Of a DNA stretch of 64,000 bases, positions 35,351-45,264 are shown piece by piece. The position numbers and the translations under genes were made by a program. The notes under the pieces were generated by a model. That model worked only from the letters and a program-made list of their open reading frames with translations. It had not been told where the DNA came from and ran no database searches. How positions within the stretch are numbered: position 1 is the first letter of the stretch; each line of letters begins with the position of its first letter. The DNA comes from an uncultured Pseudodesulfovibrio sp. (lineage in GTDB: Bacteria; Desulfobacterota; Desulfovibrionia; Desulfovibrionales; Desulfovibrionaceae): the NCBI RefSeq assembly GCF_963675635.1, contig NZ_OY776488.1, positions 1,525,501 through 1,589,500 on the forward strand, in the 5' to 3' direction.

Positions 35351-36238
35351 CTACTTGGTATTAAAATCAACAAAAGCTTTCAACGCAGGAAACATGTGAC
35401 GTCCGCTATGGTACACGAGATAGAACTGTCTTGTTCCTGACAGCTCGGGTATATCCAAAGCGGTTAACACACCCCTGGCGATCATATCTTCTGCCACCAG
35501 CCGCGAAGTAAAGCAGATCCCAACGCCGTTGGCAGCATGAGCAAGGCTTTCGGAAGTCCCTTCGACGCGACAACGTATTGTGAGGTCCTGAATACTGCGC
35601 CCAGAGCCCTCAAGCGCTCTTTCCAGCACTAGACGCGTCGCTGACCCTCGTTCACGCATGATCCAGGGCAAAGAAGCAACCTGAGCCAATGACAGAGCGC
35701 CGCTTTCAGGCAGCCACGATGCATTACGAGCTGCAACAACCATTATTTCGTCATCAACAAGATGGTGTGCAACAACTTCCGCATCTTCAGGCTTTTGTCC
35801 AACTATCCCAACCGGCCACGCCCCAGAAAGTACACGCTTCAGAACTTCGGAAGAATCGTGTGTATGGATTGTAAAACTTACTTCGGGATATTTCTTGGAA
35901 AAACCAGCAAGCATCCCCGGCAAGATACTCAATGATGGAATAGTACTGCACCCGATACCGAGATCACCTACAACCCTGTCTCGCAACATTTCAATTGATG
36001 CTTTCGCACGATCCAGATTGGCAAAAACCTTGATTGCATTTTCATAAAGGACATCACCAGCCTGTGTCGGAATAACTTTTCGCCCAAGCCTATCAAAAAG
36101 CTTTACGCCAAGTTCCTCTTCCAAATTGGCAACATGAGAACTGATGGTCGGCTGCGAGAGAAACATGACATCTCCGGCTTTGGAGAAACTCTGCAATTCA
36201 TACACTCTGCAAAAGGCTTCAAGCTTCCTGACGTCCAT
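35351..36238 (-). CDS. LysR-family transcriptional regulator
   Basis: Protein of 295 residues. N-terminal helix-turn-helix: MDVRKLEAFCRVYELQSFSKAGDVMFLSQPTISSHVANLEEELGVKLFDRLGRKV; the rest is a LysR effector domain. The N-terminus resembles the LysR group near selenium metabolism genes in Desulfovibrio, but I am not sure. Its targets are unknown; it faces mqnA tail to tail and starts just after the terminator of the ribosomal operon. Confidence 0.85.
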   Translation of the reverse strand: MDVRKLEAFCRVYELQSFSKAGDVMFLSQPTISSHVANLEEELGVKLFDRLGRKVIPTQAGDVLYENAIKVFANLDRAKASIEMLRDRVVGDLGIGCSTIPSLSILPGMLAGFSKKYPEVSFTIHTHDSSEVLKRVLSGAWPVGIVGQKPEDAEVVAHHLVDDEIMVVAARNASWLPESGALSLAQVASLPWIMRERGSATRLVLERALEGSGRSIQDLTIRCRVEGTSESLAHAANGVGICFTSRLVAEDMIARGVLTALDIPELSGTRQFYLVYHSGRHMFPALKAFVDFNTK

Positions 36239-36283
36239 GGCAAAATCTATCCTTGATATTGAGATTATCTATAGAAAGTCATA

Positions 36284-36316
36284 AAAAAAGGGCAGGTCAT
36301 AGACCTGCCCTTTTTA
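36284..36316. terminator. Terminator at the end of the ribosomal operon
   Basis: Perfect 9-bp stem GGGCAGGTC / GACCTGCCC, 3-base loop, flanked by A5 and T5, so it works on either strand. It ends the minus-strand alpha operon 4 bases after rplQ. Confidence 0.85.
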
Positions 36317-36319
36317 ACA

Positions 36320-36844
36320 TTACTTTTCTTCGGCTTCTTCAGAAGCAGCTTCTTCAGCAGGCTTCTCTTCTACCTTTTCTTCTTTCTTGACTGCGTCCTT
36401 CTTAGGAGCGGCCTTCTTTTTCGGAGCGGCCTTCTTCTCTTCTTTGGCAGGCTTGGCTTCTTCTTTCTCAGCCGGAGCTTCTGCTGCTTTCTTGGTCAAT
36501 TCAATAATGACCATGGGCGCGCAGTCACCCTTACGGGGCTGGGAAAGTTTAATGATACGAGTGTAACCACCCGTGCCGCCTTCAAAGCGAGGACCAATTT
36601 CGTCAAAGAGACGCTGGACCAGCTGATGGCTGCCGAGGACCTTGTAGGCCTGACGGCGAGCATGCAAGTCGTTACGCAGAGACAAAGTGACAAGCTTGTC
36701 TACAATGCTGCGAAGCTCCTTGGCCTTGGGTTCAGTGGTGCGAATCTGCTCATAAGTCAGCAGTGCGCGTGCCATGTTTTTGAACATGGCGGCACGATGA
36801 GTATTGGTCCGATTCAGTTTGCGGCCTGACTTTCTATGCCTCAT
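36320..36844 (-). CDS. rplQ: Ribosomal protein L17 with long acidic-basic tail
   Basis: Large-subunit protein. Residues 1-118 are normal L17 ([20 protein letters not shown], then [12 protein letters not shown]). Typical L17 is 115-130 residues, but this has 174: residues 119-174 form a repetitive Lys/Glu/Ala-rich tail. Its coding begins before the rpoA stop, an 11-base overlap. Last gene of the operon. Confidence 0.95.
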   Translation of the reverse strand: MRHRKSGRKLNRTNTHRAAMFKNMARALLTYEQIRTTEPKAKELRSIVDKLVTLSLRNDLHARRQAYKVLGSHQLVQRLFDEIGPRFEGGTGGYTRIIKLSQPRKGDCAPMVIIELTKKAAEAPAEKEEAKPAKEEKKAAPKKKAAPKKDAVKKEEKVEEKPAEEAASEEAEEK

Positions 36845-37874
36845 TTTTCTCTTTCCTCTTCAACCATTCCTGGTATTTCTTGTCGAAATCCTCAACCGAC
36901 ATACCGAACTTCAGGGTCATGGCATCCAGAACGCGACGAATCTCGTCCAGGGATTTACGACCAAAGTTCTTGGTCTTCAGCATGGCCTGCTCGGTACGTT
37001 GAACCAGTTCACCAACCAACTGGATGTTGGCAGCCTTCAGGCAGTTGGTGGCACGAACAGAAAGTTCGAGCTCATCAATGGACTTGAAGAGGTTCGGGTT
37101 CAGATCAATTGCATCATCTTCTTCTTCGTGAGTCTCCGAAGAGAGTTCATCAAAGTTGATAAAGACGGACAACTGCTCTTTCAGGATCTTGGCACTGTAT
37201 GCACAGGCATCCTCGGGGGAAACCGAACCATCGGTCCAGACCTCGAGAATGAGCTTGTCGTAGTTGGTCATTTGGCCGACACGCGCCTGTTCGACAGAGT
37301 ATGCGACCTTCTTGACTGGGGAGTAACTGGCGTCGAGGATCATGGAGCCGATTTCGTCGGTCAGCCCTTCGTGCATGTCAGCAGGGACATACCCCTTACC
37401 CATGCGGACTTCCAACTCCATCTTGAAGCTACGGTTCTCAGTCAGGGTGGCAATCAGCTGATCCTTGTTCAAAACAGTAACGTTCTGATTTTCCTGAATC
37501 ATGCCGGCCGTAACCTGGCCCATCTTGTTGGCTTCAAGTGTCAAACGCTGAGGCTCGTCCGTGGTCATTGCCATACGAACAAGTTTCAGATTCAACACGA
37601 CCTCGGTCATGTCCTCAAGAACACCAGGCACGGTGGTGAACTCATGCTGCACTCCCTCAATGGAGGCGGACACAATGGCACACCCCTGCATGGAGGAAAG
37701 AAGAACCCGGCGCATGGCGTTGCCAATAGTAGTGGCATAACCACGCTCCAAAGGTTCACAGATGAATTTACCGTACATCTCGGAGGACTTGGGATCACGC
37801 ACCAATTTCTCGGGCTTGACCAGTTCGCTCCAATTGCGGGTGTTGATGAGTTTGTCGCCGTTCTCAATAAGCAT
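36834..37874 (-). CDS. rpoA: RNA polymerase alpha subunit
   Basis: Subunit of 346 residues that dimerises to start assembly of the enzyme. The N-terminal domain runs to about residue 235 ([22 protein letters not shown] is the dimerisation and beta-binding part). The C-terminal DNA- and activator-contact domain is [24 protein letters not shown] and [13 protein letters not shown]. Located between rpsD and rplQ as in the usual alpha operon. Confidence 0.97.
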   Translation of the reverse strand: MLIENGDKLINTRNWSELVKPEKLVRDPKSSEMYGKFICEPLERGYATTIGNAMRRVLLSSMQGCAIVSASIEGVQHEFTTVPGVLEDMTEVVLNLKLVRMAMTTDEPQRLTLEANKMGQVTAGMIQENQNVTVLNKDQLIATLTENRSFKMELEVRMGKGYVPADMHEGLTDEIGSMILDASYSPVKKVAYSVEQARVGQMTNYDKLILEVWTDGSVSPEDACAYSAKILKEQLSVFINFDELSSETHEEEDDAIDLNPNLFKSIDELELSVRATNCLKAANIQLVGELVQRTEQAMLKTKNFGRKSLDEIRRVLDAMTLKFGMSVEDFDKKYQEWLKRKEKNEA

Positions 37875-37886
37875 GAAGTCCCCTAT

Positions 37887-38513
37887 TTACTTGGAGTACA
37901 ATTCGACAATAAGCTGCTCGTTGATCGGGAACTGTATATCTTCCCGGTTCGGCATGGCCTTAACCGTGCCCTTGAAGTTGGCACCGTCAGATTCCAACCA
38001 CTCAGGGCAACCGCGGCGGGCAATGACTTCCTGGGCTTCATTGATCACGGGGATCTTGCGGGCTTCTTCGCGGACTTCAATGACGTCAGCAGACTGCACT
38101 TGCATGGACGGAATGTTCACGCGGCGGCCATTGAGTTTAAAGATGCCGTGCAGTACCAACTGACGAGCTTGATCGCGAGAGTTGGCAAAGCCAAGACGAT
38201 AAATCACGTTATCCAGACGACGTTCGAGGAGGATCAACAGGTTGTGACCTGTGACACCCTTCATACCGTCGGCACGATGGTAGTACATACGGAACTGGCC
38301 TTCGAGAACGCCATACATACGGCGGACTTTCTGCTTTTCACGCAACTGGATGGCGTAATCGCTCATCTTGTGGCGCATGCGGCCGGAGTGTCCCGGTGGG
38401 TAGGGGCGCTTTTCGTAAGCGCACTTATCAGTGTAGCAGCGATCGCCTTTGAGGAAGAGCTTCTCTCCCTCACGACGGCACAGCTTGCATTTAGCTTGAG
38501 TATATCTTGCCAC
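37887..38513 (-). CDS. rpsD: Ribosomal protein S4
   Basis: Small-subunit primary assembly protein of 208 residues. Cys at 9, 12, 26 and 31 give a complete zinc finger, so this is the zinc-binding form. The S4 RNA-binding fold is [30 protein letters not shown]4 often autoregulates this operon. Confidence 0.97.
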   Translation of the reverse strand: MARYTQAKCKLCRREGEKLFLKGDRCYTDKCAYEKRPYPPGHSGRMRHKMSDYAIQLREKQKVRRMYGVLEGQFRMYYHRADGMKGVTGHNLLILLERRLDNVIYRLGFANSRDQARQLVLHGIFKLNGRRVNIPSMQVQSADVIEVREEARKIPVINEAQEVIARRGCPEWLESDGANFKGTVKAMPNREDIQFPINEQLIVELYSK

Positions 38514-38528
38514 GATACTTCTCCTTAA

Positions 38529-38915
38529 TTAGACCCTGCGGCGTTTAGGCGGACGGCAACCATTGTGGGGAATCGGAGTGATGTCCCGAATGAAGGTAAC
38601 CTTGAAGCCTGCGTTGTTGATGGCGCGCATTGCGGCCTCACGTCCGGAGCCAGGGCCCTTGACGTAGATGCCGACTGTACGCATGCCAGAATCCTGAGCG
38701 CGCTTGGCGGCGGATTCAGCTGCCATCTGTGCCGCGAAAGGAGTGGACTTGCGGGAGCCCTTAAAATGAGCGCCTGCGGAAGCCCAACTGACGACATTAC
38801 CCTTAACGTCTGTAAAGGTCACGATCGTATTGTTGAACGTGGCCTTGACGTGGGCAATACCGACGGGAATGTTCTTCTTCTCTTTCTTTTTCCCAGATCG
38901 ACGGGGTTTAGCCAT
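38529..38915 (-). CDS. rpsK: Ribosomal protein S11
   Basis: Small-subunit platform protein of 128 residues; [19 protein letters not shown], then [13 protein letters not shown] and [13 protein letters not shown] are diagnostic. Separated by an unusually long 81-base gap from rpsM that holds hairpins. Confidence 0.97.
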   Translation of the reverse strand: MAKPRRSGKKKEKKNIPVGIAHVKATFNNTIVTFTDVKGNVVSWASAGAHFKGSRKSTPFAAQMAAESAAKRAQDSGMRTVGIYVKGPGSGREAAMRAINNAGFKVTFIRDITPIPHNGCRPPKRRRV

Positions 38916-38949
38916 TGCCTTAATCTCCGTTGAATAAATGTCTATAAAA

Positions 38950-38993
38950 CGCTCACTGCCTACAGGCAGAAAGCGATATTTCGCGATGTCGCG
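38950..38993 (-). repeat. Hairpins between rpsM and rpsK
   Basis: A stem of CTGCCT/AGGCAG (loop AC), extended across a 2x2 internal loop by CGCT/AGCG, spans 38950-38975. The palindrome CGCGATGTCGCG at 38982-38993 follows. No T-run, so more likely RNA structure than terminator. Confidence 0.5.
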
Positions 38994-38996
38994 TGC

Positions 38997-39368
38997 TTAT
39001 TTCTTCTTGCGGCCCATGACGGAACGACGGGGACCCTTACGGGTACGTGCGTTGGTCTTGGACTTCTGTCCGCGAACGGGCAGACCACGACGATGGCGCA
39101 AGCCGCGGTAGCAGCCGATATCCATCAGACGTTTGATGTTGGTGGTGATCTCACGACGAAGGTCACCCTCAACCTTGTAGTTGTTTTCAATCTCGAGGCG
39201 GATCTGGCTGACTTCATCAGCAGTGAGGTCGTCACTGTTGGTCTTCCAGTCCACTTTCGTAGTATCGAGAATCTGCAGGGCCATGGTCCGGCCGATGCCG
39301 TAAATGTACGTCAGCGCAACATCAATGCGCTTGTTCTTCGGCAGATCAACACCAGCAATACGTGCCAT
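38997..39368 (-). CDS. rpsM: Ribosomal protein S13
   Basis: Small-subunit head protein of 123 residues contacting the 50S bridge and t[30 protein letters not shown], then [31 protein letters not shown] at the C-terminus are typical. Confidence 0.97.
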   Translation of the reverse strand: MARIAGVDLPKNKRIDVALTYIYGIGRTMALQILDTTKVDWKTNSDDLTADEVSQIRLEIENNYKVEGDLRREITTNIKRLMDIGCYRGLRHRRGLPVRGQKSKTNARTRKGPRRSVMGRKKK

Positions 39369-39380
39369 AGTTATTTCCCT

Positions 39381-39494
39381 CTATCCTTGACGCTGCTTGT
39401 GACGGGGGTTCTCACAGATTACCCGCAGGACACCGTTGCGCCTGATTACTTTGCACTTGGAACACATTTTCTTAACAGAAGGTCTTACTTTCAT
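39381..39494 (-). CDS. rpmJ: Ribosomal protein L36
   Basis: Protein of 37 residues, [19 protein letters not shown] at the start and [10 protein letters not shown] at the end. Zinc ligands are Cys 11, 14, 27 and His 32. The gene is on the minus strand from ATG at 39494 to TAG at 39381, and was read by hand because of its length. GGAG precedes the start. Confidence 0.95.
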   Translation of the reverse strand: MKVRPSVKKMCSKCKVIRRNGVLRVICENPRHKQRQG

Positions 39495-39622
39495 GACCAT
39501 CTCCATTGTCTGAATACAATAATGCCCGTGCCCCCTTCCGGGGGTGGCCTTTTAAACGAAGCTGATTTTACTACAGCGTTTTACGACAATAAGCAAGTCC
39601 TAAATGTCCATCTCCATGGGAC
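39495..39622 (-). promoter_or_regulatory. Gap between map and rpmJ with hairpin and weak promoter candidate
   Basis: 128 bases. It holds a GC-rich hairpin CCCCC-TTCC-GGGGG (39531-39544) flanked by GCC/GGC, without a T-run. On the minus strand, TTGCTT, 17 bases, TAGTAA between about 39598 and 39570 is a possible promoter for the alpha operon. Confidence 0.35.
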
Positions 39623-40393
39623 CTAGTCGGACAAACTCAATATCATCGGTCCATCGGAGGTAATTGCAACGGTGTGCTCAAAATGAGCAGACAGTTTCCT
39701 GTCCTTTGTCACCGCTGTCCATTTATCCTCGAGAACTTCAACTTCGTGACTCCCAACCGTGACCATCGGCTCAATGGCAAGCACCATACCGGCTTTAAGA
39801 GGAAGACCAGCGATGCCCTTGGGGACGAAGTTGGGGATTTCAGGCTTCTCATGGAGATGACTGCCAATCCCGTGTCCTACAAAACGACGAACTATACCAA
39901 AACCAAACCCTTCAACGTATGACTGTATTGCCGCGGAGATGTCATACAAGTTGTTTCCGGGAACGGCTTTATCAATACCCTTATAAAGAGACTCTCGGGT
40001 TACGTCCATAAGCTTTTTTGCTTCGTCAGAAACCTGCCCGACCGCGAAGGTTCGGGCGGAATCTCCGTAAAACCCTTCATACACGACACCCATGTCAACA
40101 CTGACAATGTCACCTTCTTCCAGGAAACGCTCCTTCGAAGGAAAGCCGTGTACAATCTCGTCATTCACAGAACAACATAGAGCAAAAGGAAAACCTTGAT
40201 ACCCTAAAAATGCCGGACGGACGTCGTACTGGTCGCACATCGACCGGCATATATCCTCGAAAAGCATGGTTGAAACGCCAGGTTTGACGTTCTCTTCAAG
40301 CTCATCAAGAATGGTGGAAACAATGCGATTGGCCTCACGCATGAGGCCAATCTCTTTATCATTTTTGAGGAAGACACCCCTGAACTTTTTCAA
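39623..40393 (-). CDS. map: Methionine aminopeptidase type I
   Basis: Enzyme of 256 residues that trims the initiator Met from nascent proteins. The dinuclear metal ligands sit in VSVDMGVVYEGFYGDSAR (two Asp), GHGIGSHLHEKP (His), and AIEPMVTVG (Glu) plus FEHTVAI (Glu). It lies two bases after secY, as in related deltaproteobacterial spc operons. Confidence 0.96.
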   Translation of the reverse strand: MKKFRGVFLKNDKEIGLMREANRIVSTILDELEENVKPGVSTMLFEDICRSMCDQYDVRPAFLGYQGFPFALCCSVNDEIVHGFPSKERFLEEGDIVSVDMGVVYEGFYGDSARTFAVGQVSDEAKKLMDVTRESLYKGIDKAVPGNNLYDISAAIQSYVEGFGFGIVRRFVGHGIGSHLHEKPEIPNFVPKGIAGLPLKAGMVLAIEPMVTVGSHEVEVLEDKWTAVTKDRKLSAHFEHTVAITSDGPMILSLSD

Positions 40394-40395
40394 GG

Positions 40396-41706
40396 CTAAT
40401 GCCTACCCTTCAACTTGCCGGCTTTGCCCATCAGTCCCTCGTATTGACGAGAAATAAGATAGGATTCGACCTGCCCCATGAAGTCCATGGCCACGCCGAC
40501 CACGATCAGCAGCGAAGTTCCGCCGAAGTAAAACGGCACACTGAACTTGCTAATCAGAAACATTGGGAGCACACACACCGCGGAGACATAAAAGGCTCCC
40601 CACAAGGTAATGCGGGACAGTACTCTGTCGATGTACTCACGGGTACGGACACCCGGACGAATGCCCGGAATGAAGCCGCCCTGCTTCTGAATATTCTCTG
40701 CAATTCCTTTGGGATCAAACATGATCGCCGTATAGAAGTAGCAGAAGAAGATGATAATTCCAATGAATAATAAATTATAAACAATGGAAGTCGGACTCAT
40801 GATGGCTGCAAAATCCTGCAAAAACTCACTGCTCGAAAACTGAGCAAGCGTTGCAGGAAACATCAGAATGGACGACGCAAAGATCGGCGGAATAACACCA
40901 GCGGTGTTGATCTTCAAAGGCAGATGCGTAGTCTGCCCACCAAACATGCGACGCCCTTGCTGACGCTTAGCGTAATGGATCGGAATCCTGCGTTGCCCTC
41001 TTTCCATAAAGACAATGAAAGCCAATGTGGCAATCATCACAACTATGAGGAAGAGGAGAATAAACAGGGTGATTTCACCCACTGTCATCAACTGGATGGT
41101 ATTGATCACTGCAGACGGAAGGCCTGCGATAATACCAGCGTAGATGATCAGGGAGATACCATTTCCGATCCCCTTTTCGGTCATTTGTTCTCCCAGCCAC
41201 ATCAGGAAAACGGTTCCAGCAGTCAGGGTCAAGATGGTCATCAACTTGAACCCGATTCCGGAAAACAGCACCATGGGAGCCCCAGTAGGGCTGCTCATAG
41301 ATTCAAGACCAGTGGCAATGGCAAAACCCTGCACAACGGTAATGAGTACTGTCCCGTACCTGGTGTACTGGGTAATCTTCTTGCGTCCGGCCTCGCCTTC
41401 TTCTTTCTGAAGACGTTTCAACTCCGGGCTGACAACAGTCAGAAGTTGAAGAATAATCGAGGCCGATATGTATGGCATAATTCCCAGGGCGAAGATGGAC
41501 ATCTTACTGAGTCCACCACCTGAGAACATGTCAAATACGCCGAAGAGAGTGTTTTGCGCCTGGGCGAAAAACTCCGTCAGAGCCGCACTGTCGACGCCGG
41601 GAATAGGTATATGAATGCCCATCCGGTAGACAGCAAGCAGTGCGAACGTCCAGAGGAGCTTGTTACGCAGCTCTGGCAATCGGGCAATATTATCAACTCC
41701 TGACAT
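40396..41706 (-). CDS. secY: Preprotein translocase SecY
   Basis: Inner membrane channel of 436 residues with ten transmembrane helices, partnering SecE and SecG (not in the window). The start RLPELRNKLLWTFALLAVYRMGIHIPIPG, then IALIIQLL-type plug region ASIILQLLTVVSPELKRLQKEGE, and ERGQRRIPIHYAKRQQGRRMFG are typical. It is in the spc operon between rplO and map. Confidence 0.97.
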   Translation of the reverse strand: MSGVDNIARLPELRNKLLWTFALLAVYRMGIHIPIPGVDSAALTEFFAQAQNTLFGVFDMFSGGGLSKMSIFALGIMPYISASIILQLLTVVSPELKRLQKEEGEAGRKKITQYTRYGTVLITVVQGFAIATGLESMSSPTGAPMVLFSGIGFKLMTILTLTAGTVFLMWLGEQMTEKGIGNGISLIIYAGIIAGLPSAVINTIQLMTVGEITLFILLFLIVVMIATLAFIVFMERGQRRIPIHYAKRQQGRRMFGGQTTHLPLKINTAGVIPPIFASSILMFPATLAQFSSSEFLQDFAAIMSPTSIVYNLLFIGIIIFFCYFYTAIMFDPKGIAENIQKQGGFIPGIRPGVRTREYIDRVLSRITLWGAFYVSAVCVLPMFLISKFSVPFYFGGTSLLIVVGVAMDFMGQVESYLISRQYEGLMGKAGKLKGRH

Positions 41707-41732
41707 CGTATCAATACCCTTCGACTAGAGAG

Positions 41733-42179
41733 TTAAGCTTCAATGGCCTTGGCGGTACCGCCGGCCTTGGCAATTTTCTCGGCTGCAGACGCACTGAAAC
41801 GATGAGCTTCAATGGTCACTGCCTTTGCGACATCACCAGTACCGAGGATTTTGACCGGGGCGTTGTCTTTGACAACGCCGCGCTCATACATATCACTCAG
41901 GGTGATCTCATCCTTGCCTTCAAACATGGCTATAAGACGACCGACGTTCACAGCTTGGTACTCTTCGCGGAAGGGATTCTTGAATCCGCGCTTGGGCAGA
42001 CGACGAGCCAGAGGCATCTGGCCGCCCTCAAAGCCGGGACGAACACCACCGCCGGAGCGGGCATTCTGACCCTTGTGGCCTTTACCGGAGGTCTTACCCC
42101 AGCCGGAACCAGAGCCGCGACCAATACGCTTGCGATTCTTGTATTCTTCCGGGAAGGCGTAGAGTTCATGCAGTTTCAT
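41733..42179 (-). CDS. rplO: Ribosomal protein L15
   Basis: Large-subunit protein of 148 residues. [25 protein letters not shown] is the diagnostic basic N-terminal region. Its start overlaps the rpmD stop (TAATG). Confidence 0.96.
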   Translation of the reverse strand: MKLHELYAFPEEYKNRKRIGRGSGSGWGKTSGKGHKGQNARSGGGVRPGFEGGQMPLARRLPKRGFKNPFREEYQAVNVGRLIAMFEGKDEITLSDMYERGVVKDNAPVKILGTGDVAKAVTIEAHRFSASAAEKIAKAGGTAKAIEA

Positions 42180-42349
42180 TATTCCACTACCTCCACCAGG
42201 TGTCTGACCTTATAGATCATACCACGAATGACAGGGTTGTCCTCGTGTTCTTTGACCTGACTGATACGGCGCAAGCCCAATGCTTCCAAGGTCTTAACCT
42301 GGTCAGGCTTGCACGCGATCTTACTTTTGATCTGTTTTACTTTAATCAC
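42179..42349 (-). CDS. rpmD: Ribosomal protein L30
   Basis: Large-subunit protein of 56 residues, [17 protein letters not shown] at the start, then [14 protein letters not shown] and [14 protein letters not shown]. It begins with GTG at 42349 and was read by hand because of its length. It shares the TAATG overlap with rplO. Confidence 0.93.
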   Translation of the reverse strand: MIKVKQIKSKIACKPDQVKTLEALGLRRISQVKEHEDNPVIRGMIYKVRHLVEVVE

Positions 42350-42360
42350 GGCGATCTCCT

Positions 42361-42852
42361 TTACTTTCTCGGCGTAGACACCGGGACACCGCGCAGGGCG
42401 GTCATTTCCTCGGCGCTCCGCAGGGACTCCAGACCGGCCATGGTGGCACGAAGCACGTTGTGCGGATTATTAGTGCCAATAGCCTTGGTCAGGATATCAT
42501 GGACGCCAACGGCTTCCATGATCGCACGGACAGGACCACCAGCAATAATACCGGTACCACGGCTGGCAGGCTTGAGCATAACTCGTCCTGCACCGTAGTG
42601 ACCCAAAACCTCATACGGAAGGGTACCGTCCAGCAGAGGAACATTGATCATGTTCTTCTTAGCGCGTTCAGACGCCTTACGGATGGCTTCAGGCACTTCG
42701 TTAGCCTTACCCAGACCGTATCCGACTCCACCTTCACCGTCTCCGACGACCACCAAGCAGCTGAAGCTAAAACGGCGGCCACCCTTGACAACCTTGGCGA
42801 CGCGATTGAGGTAGACGATTTTTTCAATCAATCCACTTTCATTCTGTTCCAT
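42361..42852 (-). CDS. rpsE: Ribosomal protein S5
   Basis: Small-subunit protein of 163 residues important for accuracy. [30 protein letters not shown] is the conserved core, and [23 protein letters not shown] follows. No change in the loop of Ser/Gly residues tied to spectinomycin resistance is evident. Confidence 0.96.
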   Translation of the reverse strand: MEQNESGLIEKIVYLNRVAKVVKGGRRFSFSCLVVVGDGEGGVGYGLGKANEVPEAIRKASERAKKNMINVPLLDGTLPYEVLGHYGAGRVMLKPASRGTGIIAGGPVRAIMEAVGVHDILTKAIGTNNPHNVLRATMAGLESLRSAEEMTALRGVPVSTPRK

Positions 42853-42869
42853 TGTTCTTTCCTAGCTAC

Positions 42870-43229
42870 CTAGAATTTAAGCCCGGCTTCACGGGCGCCG
42901 TCGGCAAGAGCTTTTACCTTGCCGTGATAGATGTAACCACTCCGGTCGAATACACAGGATTCGATTTTCTTGGCCAAGGCGGCTTCGGCGATAGCCTTGC
43001 CGACCTTGGTTGCAGAATCCTTGTTGGCCTTGAGGGTCTCGCCATCCTTGTTCAGCACCTGAGTGCTGGCGGAAGCGAGAGTCACACCGTTTACGTCATC
43101 GACCAACTGGGCATAAAGATGCTGGTTGGAACGATAGACGACCAAACGTGGCCGAACTTCAGTACCGGATATTTTTTTTCTGATGCGGGGCTTCCGAAGA
43201 AGCCTCTGTGCATTTTTGCTTTTACTCAT
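42870..43229 (-). CDS. rplR: Ribosomal protein L18
   Basis: 5S rRNA-binding protein of 119 residues. [23 protein letters not shown] and the C-terminal [23 protein letters not shown] are typical. Confidence 0.95.
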   Translation of the reverse strand: MSKSKNAQRLLRKPRIRKKISGTEVRPRLVVYRSNQHLYAQLVDDVNGVTLASASTQVLNKDGETLKANKDSATKVGKAIAEAALAKKIESCVFDRSGYIYHGKVKALADGAREAGLKF

Positions 43230-43240
43230 GACTTATCCCC

Positions 43241-43777
43241 CTACTTAGCGCCGGACTTACCAGCCTTGCGGCGGATGAATTCGTCAGCGTACTTGATGCC
43301 CTTGCCCTTGTAGGGTTCCGGCGGACGCACACGGCGTATTTGTGCCGCGACTTCTCCGACAAGCTGCTTATCGATGCCTTCGATGGTCAGCTTAGAGCCT
43401 TCCACCTTAGCGTCGAGTTCGGCAGGCAGATCGAACTCGACCGGATGAGAATATCCGACGTTGAGAACGATTTTTTTGCCCTGCACGGACACCTTGTAAC
43501 CGACACCGACAACTTCCAAAGTCTTCGTAAAGCCTTTGGTCACACCATCGACGCAGTTGGCAAGCAAAGTCCTACGAAGACCGTGCTGACCGCGCGCCTG
43601 GCGGGAATCATCAATGCGGGAGACATACACCTTGCCATCCTCGATCTTATACTCAACGGTCGGATCGACCGGAGTCTGCAAGTTCCCCTTAGGGCCCTTA
43701 ACCTGGATCTCAGAGGCTCCAATAGATACCTCAACACCCGAGGGGATGTCGATGGGATTCTTTCCTATACGAGACAT
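43241..43777 (-). CDS. rplF: Ribosomal protein L6
   Basis: Large-subunit protein of 178 residues with two related domains; MSRIGKNPIDIPSGVEVSI begins it and RPPEPYKGKGIKYADE near the C-terminus is the signature. Confidence 0.96.
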   Translation of the reverse strand: MSRIGKNPIDIPSGVEVSIGASEIQVKGPKGNLQTPVDPTVEYKIEDGKVYVSRIDDSRQARGQHGLRRTLLANCVDGVTKGFTKTLEVVGVGYKVSVQGKKIVLNVGYSHPVEFDLPAELDAKVEGSKLTIEGIDKQLVGEVAAQIRRVRPPEPYKGKGIKYADEFIRRKAGKSGAK

Positions 43778-43789
43778 AGTGGAACCTCT

Positions 43790-44173
43790 TTACCAGATTT
43801 CGCAGAGAAGCTCGCCGCCGACATTGGCCTCTTTGGCCTTGGCGCCTTCGAGCAACCCTTTGGATGTGGACACGATACAAATACCGATGCCATTCTGGAC
43901 TCGGGGGATATCAGAAGCACCTACATATACGCGACGACCGGGCTTACTGACCTTTTTCAGGCCAGTAATAAGCGGTTTTCCGTCAACATATTTGAGGGTA
44001 ATACTGATGTCCCTGTCCTCGACAGCGTAGTCGGTGATATAACCTTCTTCCTTCAAAATACCCGCGATGGAAGACTTCATCTTGGAAGTCGGAACAGCGA
44101 CATCATTATGATATGCGCCATACGCATTCCGGATGCGGGTCAACATGTCGGCTACAGGATCAACAACAGCCAT
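43790..44173 (-). CDS. rpsH: Ribosomal protein S8
   Basis: Primary rRNA-binding protein of 127 residues. VDPVADMLTRIRNAYGA begins it and the C-terminal GIGICIVSTSKGLLEGAKAKE is diagnostic. In E. coli S8 is the spc operon repressor; no such site was traced here. Confidence 0.96.
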   Translation of the reverse strand: MAVVDPVADMLTRIRNAYGAYHNDVAVPTSKMKSSIAGILKEEGYITDYAVEDRDISITLKYVDGKPLITGLKKVSKPGRRVYVGASDIPRVQNGIGICIVSTSKGLLEGAKAKEANVGGELLCEIW

Positions 44174-44188
44174 TTCATTTCTCCTTAA

Positions 44189-44374
44189 TTACCAGCTCGC
44201 CTTGCGGACGCCAGGAAGTTCACCGGCGAGAGCCTTGTTACGGAAGCAGATACGGCAAATGCCGTAGCGCCTCAGAAAAGCCCGAGGACGGCCACAAATC
44301 GGACAACGATTATATGCGCGGACCTTGAACTTGGGTTTGCGGCGTGCCTTAACACGTAAGCTTGTTTTGGCCAC
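44189..44374 (-). CDS. rpsN: Ribosomal protein S14, zinc-binding type
   Basis: Short S14 of 61 residues with Cys at 24, 27, 40 and 43, the zinc-binding (type Z) form, as opposed to the 89-101-residue zinc-free form. [23 protein letters not shown] begins it. Confidence 0.96.
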   Translation of the reverse strand: MAKTSLRVKARRKPKFKVRAYNRCPICGRPRAFLRRYGICRICFRNKALAGELPGVRKASW

Positions 44375-44385
44375 TTTCCGTCCTC

Positions 44386-44925
44386 CTACTTTTTAAAGGG
44401 CATACCGAGAAGATCGAGGAGGGTCTTGCCTTCCTTATCGGTCTTAGCGGTCGTGCACACTGTCACGTTCATGCCCTTCACCATCTCAACTCTATCGATG
44501 TCAAGCTCAGGGAAGATGGTGTGTTCCTTGATGCCCATAGTGAAGTTACCACGACCGTCAAAACCACGATCGGGGATACCGCGAAAATCGCGGACACGGG
44601 GCAGAGCAAAGCTCACGAGCTTGTCAAAAAAGTCCCACATTGCATCGCCGCGTAAAGTAACACGGGTGCCGACCGGCATACCTTCGCGCAGTTTGAACTG
44701 AGCGATGGATTTCTTTGCCAGGGTGACAACGGCCTTTTGGCCTGCGATTGCGGTCAGTTCCTCAGCAGCGGGTTCGATGAGCTTGCTATTTTGGCTTGCT
44801 TCACCAAGTCCGATGTTCAAAGAGATCTTCGTCAAACGGGGGATCTCCATGGAAGAGGAATAACCGTACTCCTTCTGGAGCTCGGGGACGACCTTTTCTT
44901 TATATACTGTCTCGAGACGTGTCAT
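44386..44925 (-). CDS. rplE: Ribosomal protein L5
   Basis: 5S rRNA-binding protein of 179 residues. The start at 44925 ([16 protein letters not shown]) is the family-like one; an upstream in-frame start would add ten residues. [19 protein letters not shown] and [21 protein letters not shown] are diagnostic. Confidence 0.95.
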   Translation of the reverse strand: MTRLETVYKEKVVPELQKEYGYSSSMEIPRLTKISLNIGLGEASQNSKLIEPAAEELTAIAGQKAVVTLAKKSIAQFKLREGMPVGTRVTLRGDAMWDFFDKLVSFALPRVRDFRGIPDRGFDGRGNFTMGIKEHTIFPELDIDRVEMVKGMNVTVCTTAKTDKEGKTLLDLLGMPFKK

Positions 44926-44933
44926 ACTGATAC

Positions 44934-45254
44934 CTACTTGAAGGTTTCGTTGCACTTCTTACAGAAGCGAACCTTCTTTCCATCTTCAGTCTTCTTGTAC
45001 CCGACCCGCGTGGGCTTGGTGCATGCATCGCAAACAACAGCCACATTGGATACATGGATCGGGGCTTCCTTCTCGATGATACCGCCGGGTTGCTGGGCAT
45101 AGGGGTTGGCTTTGGTGTGGCGCTGGACCATGTTCACCTTCTCAACCAGGACTTTGTCCTGCTTCTTGAGAATCTTCAACACCTTGCCGATCTTACCCTT
45201 GTCCTTCCCAGCGATGACCATGACTTTGTCGTCTTTACGAATTTTAGTCTTCAT
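44934..45254 (-). CDS. rplX: Ribosomal protein L24
   Basis: Large-subunit assembly initiator of 106 residues with a KOW motif ([22 protein letters not shown]). Three ATGs occur in a row at 45258, 45255 and 45252; AAGGAT suits the third. The C-terminus holds CDAC and CKKC, a possible zinc ribbon. Confidence 0.94.
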   Translation of the reverse strand: MKTKIRKDDKVMVIAGKDKGKIGKVLKILKKQDKVLVEKVNMVQRHTKANPYAQQPGGIIEKEAPIHVSNVAVVCDACTKPTRVGYKKTEDGKKVRFCKKCNETFK

Positions 45255-45264
45255 CATCATATCC

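Noticed and set aside
36804-38528. 574-residue open frame on the plus strand opposite rpoA and rpsD
   Set aside because: It is antisense to two certain genes, spans their intergenic gap and has no recognisable domain; codon bias of the real genes leaves the opposite frame open.
39607-39622. Repeat of ATGGAGATGG near both ends of the map-rpmJ gap
   Set aside because: The second copy is the ribosome binding site of rpmJ; a 10-base repeat is probably chance.
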